A stretch of 64,000 bases of DNA from Erythrobacter sp. YT30 (lineage in GTDB: Bacteria > Pseudomonadota > Alphaproteobacteria > Sphingomonadales > Sphingomonadaceae). A program made the translations under genes and the position numbers. The stretch spans positions 767,501-831,500 of the forward strand of contig NZ_LMAF01000002.1 in the NCBI RefSeq assembly GCF_001542875.1, written 5' to 3'. This document shows, in pieces, positions 47,815 through 55,499 of the stretch; position 1 is the stretch's first letter; each line of letters opens with the position of its first letter. The notes below the pieces were generated by a model. That model had not been told where the DNA came from and did not search any database. It saw only the letters and a program-made list of their open reading frames with translations.

Positions 47815-48156
47815 ATGGCCAAAATCGTCATTTCCGCCCAGATCGATCTCGATCCCGCGCAGCGCGAGGAGGCTCTTAAAAAAGGCAAAGTACATATCGA
47901 TGCAGCGCTCGCCCAACCGGGTTGTATCGCTTACGATTGGAGCGCGGATGGCAACGATCCTGCCCGCGTCAATGTGTTTGAAGAATGGGAAAGCGAGGAA
48001 GCGCTCGCCGCTCATTTCGCTGGCCAGGCCTATGCCGGGATGCGCGATCACATCGGCACTTTCGGGCTGACGAATGCGGTTAGCCGAAAATACCGGGTGG
48101 ATGCGGAAGGTCCTGTCTATAATGCCGAAGGTGTGGCAACCGAGGCTTTCGATTAA
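47815..48156 (+). CDS. Antibiotic-biosynthesis-monooxygenase-fold (ABM) protein
   Basis: A 113-residue dimeric alpha/beta-barrel protein: AKIVISAQIDLDPAQREEAL, QPGCIAYDWSADGNDPARVNVFEEWESEEALAAHF. The EEW-x-S-x-E-A-L-x-x-H segment is the family signature. ABM proteins act as cofactor-free quinol monooxygenases or haem-degrading enzymes, among others. Its stop codon is in the same frame as the mobA start 12 bases later. Confidence 0.8.
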   Translation: MAKIVISAQIDLDPAQREEALKKGKVHIDAALAQPGCIAYDWSADGNDPARVNVFEEWESEEALAAHFAGQAYAGMRDHIGTFGLTNAVSRKYRVDAEGPVYNAEGVATEAFD

Positions 48157-48168
48157 GGGACAACCCAT

Positions 48169-48678
48169 CTGAACATCCTCGGTGCCATTCTAGCAGGCGG
48201 CCAAGCCCGGCGATTTGGCAGCGATAAAGCGCATGCGATGATCGATGGCGTTCGCCTGATTGACCGGGTGGCCGATGCGCTAGGCGCGCAAACCATGGCT
48301 TTGATCGTATGCGGGCGCGAGGAACCGGGATTTGGATGCATTCCCGATCAACCTGAGGCGGGTCTTGGTCCCTTGGGCGGATTGAACGCAGCGCTCACCT
48401 TTGCCGAGGCCAAGGGGTTTGCCCATGTGCTTTCGGCAGGGGTCGATGTGCCAAATGTGCCCGCCAATCTGGTGCAGCAATTGTCAGGCGAGGGCGCGGC
48501 CATTGCAGAAAGCCAGCCGGTTGTCGGATTATGGCCGGTTGCGGTCGCGGCTGATCTTGCCGAGTTTATTCAGAGCGGAGGGCGCGCGCTTTATGGCTTT
48601 GCCAATGCCGTCAACGCACGGCGCGTTGCGGTTGAACCGCCGCTCATGAATGTGAATCGGCCCGAGGATTTGCCTTAA
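48169..48678 (+). CDS. mobA: Molybdenum cofactor guanylyltransferase, probable CTG start
   Basis: A 169-residue nucleotidyltransferase joining GMP to molybdopterin to give the guanine dinucleotide form needed by DMSO-reductase-family enzymes. GAILAGGQARRFGSDKA is the GTP-binding loop, LGPLGGLNAAL the second loop, GVDVPNVP the metal site and NVNRPEDL the usual end. No ATG, GTG or TTG precedes the GTP loop before an in-frame TAA, so initiation at CTG (AAGGGA eight bases upstream) is inferred. An ATG at 48238 would delete the loop. The molybdoenzyme gene lies about 1.1 kb away, across one minus-strand gene. Confidence 0.85.
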   Translation: MNILGAILAGGQARRFGSDKAHAMIDGVRLIDRVADALGAQTMALIVCGREEPGFGCIPDQPEAGLGPLGGLNAALTFAEAKGFAHVLSAGVDVPNVPANLVQQLSGEGAAIAESQPVVGLWPVAVAADLAEFIQSGGRALYGFANAVNARRVAVEPPLMNVNRPEDLP

Positions 48679-49676
48679 AGCTTGAGCAGCTGCTTGCCTC
48701 GATTCTTGCCCGAAAACAGCCTTTGCAATGTGTCGGGCGCGTTTTCGAAGCCCTGCTGGATGTCCTCTTGGTACTTGAGGCTCCCGTCGTTCACAAAACC
48801 TTCCAGGCGCTTGCGAATACCGGGGAACTCACCGGCCCAATCGAGAACGATAAAGCCTGCCATCGTCCCCCGACGGAAAACTAGATTGAAGTAATTCTCA
48901 GGCCCCGCCGGCAATTGCCCGGTTTCATACCGACTAATCCCGCCGCAGATGACGACGCGCGCATTGGTGGCGATGTTCGCAAGCATATCGTTGAGTATTG
49001 AGCCGCCGACATTATCGTAGATCACGTCGACCCCGCGCGGACAGTGCTCTTTAATCTGCTCTTTGACCCCGCCCGCCTTGTAATCGATCGCTGCATCATA
49101 GCCCGCTTCTTTCACAAGCCATTCGCACTTCTTCGGCCCGCCCGCGATGCCGACCGCGCGGCACCCTGCGATCTTCGCAAGCTGCCCTACAACCGAACCA
49201 GTCGCGCCCGCCGCGCCTGACACCAGAACAGTATCGCCAGCGACAGGCTTGCCCACTTTGAAAAGCCCGCAATAGGCCGTCAGTCCGGTTGTACCGAGAA
49301 CGGACAGAACTGCCGTTGGCGAGAGCGATGTCTCAACTTTGGTAAGTCCTTCGCCATTGTGCACGAGATGCTCGGTCCAACCGGTGGTGCCGAACACCAT
49401 ATCGCCAGCCGCGAACTTGCCGCCGTTGCTCTCAACCACCTCACAAATGCCACTGCCGCGCATGACGTCGCCGATATTCATCGGCGCAACATAATCGGCG
49501 ATATTCTCCATCCAGCCTTTTTGCGCCGGATCAAAGCCAAGATAGTGCGTTTTCAGGAGCATCTCACCCTCACCCGGCGATGGAAGCTCGGTATCGACCA
49601 GCTTGAAATCATCCTCGGCAATTCCGCGTCCACGAGGGTGACCGTTCAAAAGCCATTGGCGAGTGGTGGTTGTCAT
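48675..49676 (-). CDS. NADP-dependent oxidoreductase, MDR superfamily
   Basis: A 333-residue zinc-independent reductase: VLVSGAAGATGSVVGQLAKI as cofactor loop, GIAGGPKKCEWL, and VDVIYDNVGGSILNDML. It belongs to the prostaglandin-reductase/curcumin-reductase group that reduces C=C next to a carbonyl. It overlaps the convergent mobA 3' end by four bases and is divergent from the molybdoenzyme gene. Confidence 0.88.
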   Translation of the reverse strand: MTTTTRQWLLNGHPRGRGIAEDDFKLVDTELPSPGEGEMLLKTHYLGFDPAQKGWMENIADYVAPMNIGDVMRGSGICEVVESNGGKFAAGDMVFGTTGWTEHLVHNGEGLTKVETSLSPTAVLSVLGTTGLTAYCGLFKVGKPVAGDTVLVSGAAGATGSVVGQLAKIAGCRAVGIAGGPKKCEWLVKEAGYDAAIDYKAGGVKEQIKEHCPRGVDVIYDNVGGSILNDMLANIATNARVVICGGISRYETGQLPAGPENYFNLVFRRGTMAGFIVLDWAGEFPGIRKRLEGFVNDGSLKYQEDIQQGFENAPDTLQRLFSGKNRGKQLLKL

Positions 49677-49737
49677 CGGGTCTCTCCTGATTGCTGAGGC
49701 CCCCTAATGCGACGCTGGGCGCAGTGTTCCCATGGCC

Positions 49738-49776
49738 AAAAGTGTCAGTCGCTGCACGGGGCTGCTCTGGTATCTT
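49738..49776 (+). promoter_or_regulatory. Candidate promoter: AAAAGTGT, 25 bases, TATCTT
   Basis: The same spacing as upstream of the first Rieske oxygenase (30329-30367), within CCAAAAGTGTC. The -10-like TATCTT begins 26 bases before the molybdoenzyme ATG. Confidence 0.35.
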
Positions 49777-49796
49777 GCAAGACGAGGAGAGAAGTT

Positions 49797-51941
49797 ATGG
49801 GTGTCCAAACACACAAGACGTTCTGCCGGTTTTGCCACGCCAATTGCGCAATGGAAGTCGATGTTGAGAATGGCAAAGTCCTTGCCGTCCGCGGTGATCC
49901 TGAAGACCCCGAATATGGCGGCTACACCTGTATGAAAGGCCGCGAACTTCCCGATTCCCACAATGCTGGGCATCGCCTCATCCACAGCCAGATAAGAGGC
50001 GAAGACGGCGAGTTTCGTTCGGTGCCGATGGATGAAGCACTCACTCATATCTCGGACAAATTGCGCGGCATCATCGACAAATACGGCCCGGACAGCGTCG
50101 CCGTTTTCATGGGGTCTGGCGGATATCAAAACTCGGCTGCCTGGGGCGCGTCCTATTCGTTTGCGCAGGCCATCGGATCAAAGCACTTCTTCACCTCCGT
50201 AACGCTTGATCAACCGGCCAAGGTCTTCACCACGGCCCGCTATGGCAAGTGGGAGGGCGGCGTGAACAATTTCTCTGATGCGGATGTTGCGCTGTTTATC
50301 GGCAACAACCCCATCGTCTCGCACTATGCGCCTGTTGGCGGGGTGCCGCCGTTCAGCCCGTCGCGCCGTATCCGTGATCGTCAAGCCGAAGGGATGAAGC
50401 TGATTGTCGCAGACCCGCGCCTTGCCGAGGTCGGCCAACTTGCCGATATCTATCTGCCAGTGAAACCCGGTGAGGATCCCGCGCTGCTTGCAGGGATGAT
50501 CAACGTGATCATCGAAGAGGAGCTTTACGATCGCAATTTCGTCTCCGCCCATGTCGACGGTTTCGAAGAGCTAAAAGCAGCCGTTGCGAAATTCCCGCCC
50601 GATGTCGCGGCCGAACGTGCAGGTGTCGAAAAAGATCAATTGATTGCGGCTGCACGCATGTTTGCAGGCGGCACGAAGGGCTGCGCCGTGACCGGTACCG
50701 GCCCTGAAATGGCAGGCAATGGGACGCTCACCGAATACCTCGCCACCTGCCTCAACACGATCTGCGCACGTTTTATTCAGGAAGGCGAAAAAGCGAGCGC
50801 ACCGCGCGTTTTCACGACCCCGCGCGCACCAACGCGCGCTCAAGTGGGCGAACCCATGCCGCTCTATGGCGCGCCCGGCATGGCCAAATCGCGCTTCCGA
50901 AATCTGGGGCAGCTTGGGTTTGAAATGCCGTGCAACGTAATGGCGGATGAGATCCTCACACCGGGCGAAGGACAGATCCGCGCGCTCATCTCGGTGGGCG
51001 GCAATCCCGAAGTCGGATTTCCTAACCAGCTCAAAATGCGCAAAGCGCTCGAAGATCTCGAAATCTTTGTGCAGATCGATCCGTGGATGAGCGCAAGCGC
51101 GCGCCGCGCCGATGTGGTACTGGCGCCGAAGCAATCGCTGGAGCGTGAGGACATCACCAATCTATCCGAATGGTGGCACGAAAAAGCCTATGCCCGTTAC
51201 ACCGAGGCCTTTGCCGAGGCGCCGGGCGATGTGATCGATGAATACGAGATGTTCTGGCACCTTGCCAAAAATCTCGGACTTCAGATGGAGCTTGCAGGCG
51301 GCCCTGTACCGATGGATGGCGACATTCCGCCTTCCAAAGTCGAATTCCTTGATCTGATGACGGAAGGGTGCCTCGTCCCGCCCAGCCAGGTGCGTGAAGA
51401 TGCGCGCAAAGCGGGCGGCGCGGCCGTGGTTTATGAAGATAAGGCCCCCGTGGTCGGCCCCGCCAATCCAGACGATGATTATCGCTTCAATCTCGCCGCT
51501 GGCGCGATGCCGACCGAGCTTGAGAAGTATTCAGCCGACGCCGCGCGCGCAGCAGGCTTCGATTTCCGCCTGATCTCGCGCCGGTCAAAGCATCGGTTCA
51601 ATTCGATCGGACAGCCTCTTGAAAAGCTTGGGCGCAAAGTCACAACCAATCCCGCCTATATCCATCCAGAAGATATGGAGAGCCAGGGCCTCAATGATGG
51701 AGATATCATCGAAATAGCCTCGGCCCATGCCTCTATTCACGGGGTGGTGAAAGCGAGCGACAGGGTGCGGCGCGGGATAATCTCTATGGCTCATGCTTTT
51801 GGCGATGCCGATGCGGGGAAGCACAATGTGCGCGAGATGGGCGGATCGACCAATCGGCTCACCAGCGATGAGGTCGATTACGATCCGATCACCGGACAAG
51901 CTTTGCAAAGCGCCATTCCGGTTCGCATCCACGCGGCCTGA
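49797..51941 (+). CDS. Molybdopterin-dependent oxidoreductase, DMSO-reductase superfamily
   Basis: A 714-residue catalytic subunit. An N-terminal [4Fe-4S] site is formed by Cys10, Cys13, Cys17 and Cys45 (CRFCHANC and YTCMKG). The molybdopterin domains continue to a C-terminal dinucleotide-binding part with NPAYIHPEDMESQGLNDGD. There is no Tat or Sec signal, so it is cytoplasmic. No Cys is seen where formate dehydrogenases or Nap enzymes place the Mo ligand (region near FTSVTLDQPAK). No iron-sulfur or membrane-anchor subunit gene is adjacent. The substrate is unknown; the context suggests hydroxylation or hydration of a pathway intermediate. The start follows GAGGAGA. Confidence 0.9.
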   Translation: MGVQTHKTFCRFCHANCAMEVDVENGKVLAVRGDPEDPEYGGYTCMKGRELPDSHNAGHRLIHSQIRGEDGEFRSVPMDEALTHISDKLRGIIDKYGPDSVAVFMGSGGYQNSAAWGASYSFAQAIGSKHFFTSVTLDQPAKVFTTARYGKWEGGVNNFSDADVALFIGNNPIVSHYAPVGGVPPFSPSRRIRDRQAEGMKLIVADPRLAEVGQLADIYLPVKPGEDPALLAGMINVIIEEELYDRNFVSAHVDGFEELKAAVAKFPPDVAAERAGVEKDQLIAAARMFAGGTKGCAVTGTGPEMAGNGTLTEYLATCLNTICARFIQEGEKASAPRVFTTPRAPTRAQVGEPMPLYGAPGMAKSRFRNLGQLGFEMPCNVMADEILTPGEGQIRALISVGGNPEVGFPNQLKMRKALEDLEIFVQIDPWMSASARRADVVLAPKQSLEREDITNLSEWWHEKAYARYTEAFAEAPGDVIDEYEMFWHLAKNLGLQMELAGGPVPMDGDIPPSKVEFLDLMTEGCLVPPSQVREDARKAGGAAVVYEDKAPVVGPANPDDDYRFNLAAGAMPTELEKYSADAARAAGFDFRLISRRSKHRFNSIGQPLEKLGRKVTTNPAYIHPEDMESQGLNDGDIIEIASAHASIHGVVKASDRVRRGIISMAHAFGDADAGKHNVREMGGSTNRLTSDEVDYDPITGQALQSAIPVRIHAA

Positions 51942-51965
51942 AACCCAGATAAGAAGGACAACACT

Positions 51966-52979
51966 ATGCCCGATAATCGGCGCTTCCTCCTCCAGCGTCG
52001 CCCTGATGGCGAGCCAGTTCCCGACGATTTCGAGCTTGTGACCGAGCCAACACCGGAGCTCGCCGATGGGCAGTTTCTGGTGCGCAATCACTACGCCTCG
52101 CTCGATCCGGCGATGCGCGGGTGGATGGATGCAGGCGGAAACTACATGCCGCCCGTGCCGCTTGGCTCTTCAATGCGCGCAAGCACAATTGGCGTGGTGG
52201 AAGAAAGCAAGGCGGATGGTTTTGAACCGGGCCAATGGGTGATGGGGCTGAACGCGCTTGAGGATTATTCAGTCAATGAAGCGGGCGGGCTTACCCAGCC
52301 GATTGACCCCTCATTGGTGCCGCAAGTCACCAATTACCTTTCCATTTTTGGCGCGGTCGGGATGACGGCCTATTTCGGTTTCCTCGAAGTGTGCGAGCCC
52401 AAGGAAGGCGAAACCGTGCTGGTTTCGGGCGCCGCCGGAGCGGTTGGCTCGCTCGTCGGTCAGCTTGCAAAGATACACGGCTGCCGCGCGGTAGGCATTG
52501 CAGGCGGTCCGGAGAAATGCGCCAAATTGACCGAGAAATACGGATTTGATGCTGCGATTGATTACAAGGGCAAGGACGAAGCAGCTCTCACCAAAGCTAT
52601 TGCGGAAGCCTGCCCCAATGGCGTCGATGTGATCTTTGAGAATGTCGGCGGAATCATTCTTGATGCGGGGCTGATGAACCTCAACCTCTATGCCCGCGTC
52701 GGGCTGTGCGGGCTTATCAGCGAATACAACACCGAAGCCGTTGGTGCGCGCAATTTGTGGAACCTCATCGTCACTCGGTCCTCAATTCGCGGTCTGCTTG
52801 TCATGGATTATGTCGAGCGGTTCCCCGAGGGCGCTGCAAAAATGGGCGAATGGGCCGCTGCCGGGAAACTCTACAGCGAAGAGCATATCGATGAAGGGCT
52901 GGAAAACGCTTACGACAGCTTTATGCGGCTGTTTGCAGGGTCCAATCAAGGCAAGATGATCCTCAAAATCGCCCCATGA
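51966..52979 (+). CDS. NADP-dependent oxidoreductase, MDR superfamily
   Basis: A 337-residue member of the same group as the other two MDR reductases in the island: VLVSGAAGAVGSLVGQLAKI, GIAGGPEKCAKL, VDVIFENVGGIILDAGL. It follows the molybdoenzyme by 24 bases and overlaps the ThuA gene by ATGA, giving a tight plus-strand operon. The three paralogues differ enough to suggest separate substrates. Confidence 0.88.
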   Translation: MPDNRRFLLQRRPDGEPVPDDFELVTEPTPELADGQFLVRNHYASLDPAMRGWMDAGGNYMPPVPLGSSMRASTIGVVEESKADGFEPGQWVMGLNALEDYSVNEAGGLTQPIDPSLVPQVTNYLSIFGAVGMTAYFGFLEVCEPKEGETVLVSGAAGAVGSLVGQLAKIHGCRAVGIAGGPEKCAKLTEKYGFDAAIDYKGKDEAALTKAIAEACPNGVDVIFENVGGIILDAGLMNLNLYARVGLCGLISEYNTEAVGARNLWNLIVTRSSIRGLLVMDYVERFPEGAAKMGEWAAAGKLYSEEHIDEGLENAYDSFMRLFAGSNQGKMILKIAP

Positions 52980-53752
52980 AGCGTCTGCTCGTCCTGTCTG
53001 GCGGGCATCCCTATGAGGCCGAACCGTTTGACGAATTGATCCACTCTCTCGGCGATTGGGAGGTGACACACCTCACCCATCCCGAGGCGGAAAAGGCTGT
53101 GGCAGTTGGCGCAGCAGACGGTGCCGATGCGCTGCTGTTCTACGATATGGGCGGGTACACTTTTGCAGATGGTAGCGTGACATCCCGAGCGCCTTCTGCG
53201 AATTTCCGCGACGCAATCACCCGCCGGTTTGCAAGCGGCAAGGGCGCGGTCGCCATGCACCACGCGATTGCCGGATGGTCCGAATGGCCGCAATGGCACG
53301 AATGGCTGGGCAGCAAGTTCTTTTACCAGCCCGGCACATGGCAAGGCTTGGCAGTGCCCGATTCCGGATATCGCCACGATGTCGACTACACAGCGCATAT
53401 AGTCAAAGATCACCCCATCACTGCTGGAGTGCCCCACGAATTTGCGGTCTGCGATGAGCTTTACCTCTGCCCGATAGATGAAAGCGCTGTCACCCCGCTT
53501 ATCCGCGCACAAGGTTTCGAGTTTTCGCGCGACAATTTCTATTCCGCCGCGCGTGCGGTTGCAGGTGATATGTTTAGCCGCAATGGTTGGGAGCATCCGC
53601 CCGGCTCAAACCTAATCGGATGGGAGACACGCGCCGAAAACGCGCCGCTCGTCTATCTGCAATTCGGCGATGGCCCGCAAACCTACGCCAACCCAAATGT
53701 CCGCCAAATTCTCGCCAACGCCCTCCAATATACTGCAGGAGCACAATCATGA
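52976..53752 (+). CDS. ThuA-domain protein
   Basis: A 258-residue class I glutamine-amidotransferase-like fold: LLVLSGGHPYEAEPFDEL, LLFYDMGGYTF, AVAMHHAIAGWSEWPQWHEWLG and DELYLCP. The nucleophilic Cys of amidotransferases is absent from the usual elbow (AMHHAI). ThuA proteins were named from trehalose use and some act in 3-keto-sugar metabolism, but no sugar genes are nearby. It overlaps both neighbours by four bases. A second, divergent ThuA gene lies near 59 kb. Confidence 0.82.
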   Translation: MKRLLVLSGGHPYEAEPFDELIHSLGDWEVTHLTHPEAEKAVAVGAADGADALLFYDMGGYTFADGSVTSRAPSANFRDAITRRFASGKGAVAMHHAIAGWSEWPQWHEWLGSKFFYQPGTWQGLAVPDSGYRHDVDYTAHIVKDHPITAGVPHEFAVCDELYLCPIDESAVTPLIRAQGFEFSRDNFYSAARAVAGDMFSRNGWEHPPGSNLIGWETRAENAPLVYLQFGDGPQTYANPNVRQILANALQYTAGAQS

Positions 53753-54129
53753 CGCCGATCGAAACCATTGAAGCCTTTATCGCCGCTTGGGACGAATACG
53801 ATCTGGAGAAGATATTCTCCTTCATGGCCGAGGATATCGAGTGGAGCGATATGCCGCTCTCGACGGTCAATGGCATTGATCAGGTGCGCGCCAAGATGGA
53901 CGCCTTTCCGGGCGTCGAGGCGTGCGGGTTTGACACGCACCATATCGCTGCCAATGGCAATGTGGTGCTGACCGAACGCACTGATTGGTTCGAAATGAAG
54001 GGTCGCAAGCGCGTCATCCGCGTGATGGGTGTGTTCGAATTGAACGAGGCCGGGAAGATCGCGAAATGGCGCGATTACTTCGACAGCGCTGAGTTTGTCC
54101 GCGAGTTTGGTGATCTGGCTCCCTCTTGA
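53749..54129 (+). CDS. Limonene-1,2-epoxide-hydrolase-like protein
   Basis: A 126-residue NTF2-fold protein. Helix ETIEAFIAAWDEYDLEKIFSF is followed by TERTDWFEMKGR and IAKWRDYFD. The Arg-x-Asp of ERTDWF and the Asp of WRDYFD match the Arg-Asp-Asp catalytic set of limonene-1,2-epoxide hydrolases. It would open an epoxide by one-step general-base attack of water. It overlaps the ThuA gene by ATGA and is followed, 110 bases later, by a P450 that could supply the epoxide. Confidence 0.75.
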   Translation: MTPIETIEAFIAAWDEYDLEKIFSFMAEDIEWSDMPLSTVNGIDQVRAKMDAFPGVEACGFDTHHIAANGNVVLTERTDWFEMKGRKRVIRVMGVFELNEAGKIAKWRDYFDSAEFVREFGDLAPS

Positions 54130-54239
54130 TTTTGAGAGGGTGCAGCGGGCGCAACCCTAACACATTCGCGCATCGCGTGGAGGCGCCACCTGAGGCTAGA
54201 AAATAGCCAATACAGGCCATGGGAGTGGAGCGACCCGCG

Positions 54240-55493
54240 ATGAACAAACCCGAAGCGATCAAGGACACATCCGTCTTTGCGCCCGATACGCTGCTTGAAC
54301 CGTGGGATTACTACACCGCGATCCACGATGCAGGGATTGATATCGAACACATCGCGGAAATGAACACATTCGTTGTCTACGACTACGAATTGTGCAGCGA
54401 GGCGACGGGCAAGCCTGAGATTTTCTCAAACGATTTCACATCGCTGATGGGGCGAGAGCAGGATGAGGAAATCCAGGCAATCCTTGCCGAAGGCTGGCCT
54501 GACGTGCCGACACTACTGACAGCAGATCACCCCGTTCACACGCGGAACCGCAAACTCGTCAACCTCGCCTTCTCGATGAAGCGCGTGAACGCCATCGAAG
54601 AGGAAATGCGCTCCAAATCGATCGAGCTGATCGAAAAGATGGCGGAAAAAGGCGAAGGCGATTTTGTTGCAGACTTTGCCATTCCGCTGCCCGTCCACAT
54701 GATCGCAGGCCAGATCGGGCTCGATGAAAATATGGAACAGGTCAAAAAATGGTCCGACGCGGCGGTCGACCGGTTCAGCCAGATGGTCGATCACGAGCGT
54801 AAAAAGGAATGCGCGCGCAGCCTTGTTGAATATCAGCACTATATGAAAGGCAAGATCGACAACGCCCGCGCCAATGGCGGCGATGATCTGCTGACCGATC
54901 TCGTCGAAGCCCGCGTCGAAGGCGAAACCCCGCTGACCGATGCAGAAATCATGTCAATCATGCAGCAATTCATGGTGGCAGGGAACGAGACGACCACTTC
55001 AACGATAGCCGGCGCCATGCTCCAGCTGATCCGCAACCCGGATCAAATGGAAAAAGTGAAAGCAGCTGCTGGCGGGCGCGATCCCAAGCTCATCATGAAC
55101 CTTGTCGAAGAAGCGCTGCGCTATGAAACGCCGACTTCGGGCATGTGGCGGATCGTCAAGGAAGATACAGAGCTAGGCGGCACCAAGATCCCGGCAGGCT
55201 CCATCGCTCAGCTTCGCTATGCTGCCGCGAACCGCGATCCGAAAAAGTTTGAGAATCCCAACAAATTTGATGTCGAGCGCAAGAATGCCCGCGCGCATCT
55301 CGCCTTTGGCAAGGGGCCGCACATGTGCGTTGGCAACATGCTCAGCCGCAAGGAAATGTTGGTCGCTTTTGATGAACTGTTCGAGCGTCTCGATAACTTC
55401 GCGCTCGCCGATGAAGGGGGGATCGAAGTGCTCCAGAACATCCTTTTGCGCGGCGTCATCAAGCTGCCGATCACCTTCACGAGGAAGGCGTAA
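54240..55493 (+). CDS. Cytochrome P450
   Basis: A 417-residue P450. Haem ligand Cys363 lies in AFGKGPHMCVGNML, ExxR in EEALRYE, and the I-helix reads FMVAGNETTTST near residue 244, a good match to Ala-Gly-x-Glu-Thr-Thr. It differs widely from the first P450 of the island. No ferredoxin is adjacent. The start ATG follows GTGGAG; an ATG seven codons earlier is possible. The next gene starts six bases after its stop. Confidence 0.93.
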   Translation: MNKPEAIKDTSVFAPDTLLEPWDYYTAIHDAGIDIEHIAEMNTFVVYDYELCSEATGKPEIFSNDFTSLMGREQDEEIQAILAEGWPDVPTLLTADHPVHTRNRKLVNLAFSMKRVNAIEEEMRSKSIELIEKMAEKGEGDFVADFAIPLPVHMIAGQIGLDENMEQVKKWSDAAVDRFSQMVDHERKKECARSLVEYQHYMKGKIDNARANGGDDLLTDLVEARVEGETPLTDAEIMSIMQQFMVAGNETTTSTIAGAMLQLIRNPDQMEKVKAAAGGRDPKLIMNLVEEALRYETPTSGMWRIVKEDTELGGTKIPAGSIAQLRYAAANRDPKKFENPNKFDVERKNARAHLAFGKGPHMCVGNMLSRKEMLVAFDELFERLDNFALADEGGIEVLQNILLRGVIKLPITFTRKA

Positions 55494-55499
55494 ACACAA

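Noticed and set aside
48238..48678. Shorter mobA starting at ATG
   Set aside because: It would delete the GAILAGG-type GTP-binding loop that is clearly encoded upstream in the same frame.
49797..51941. Molybdoenzyme as formate dehydrogenase or nitrate reductase
   Set aside because: No Cys or Sec is visible at the Mo-ligand region, there are no partner subunits, and the context is catabolic; the specific function was left open.
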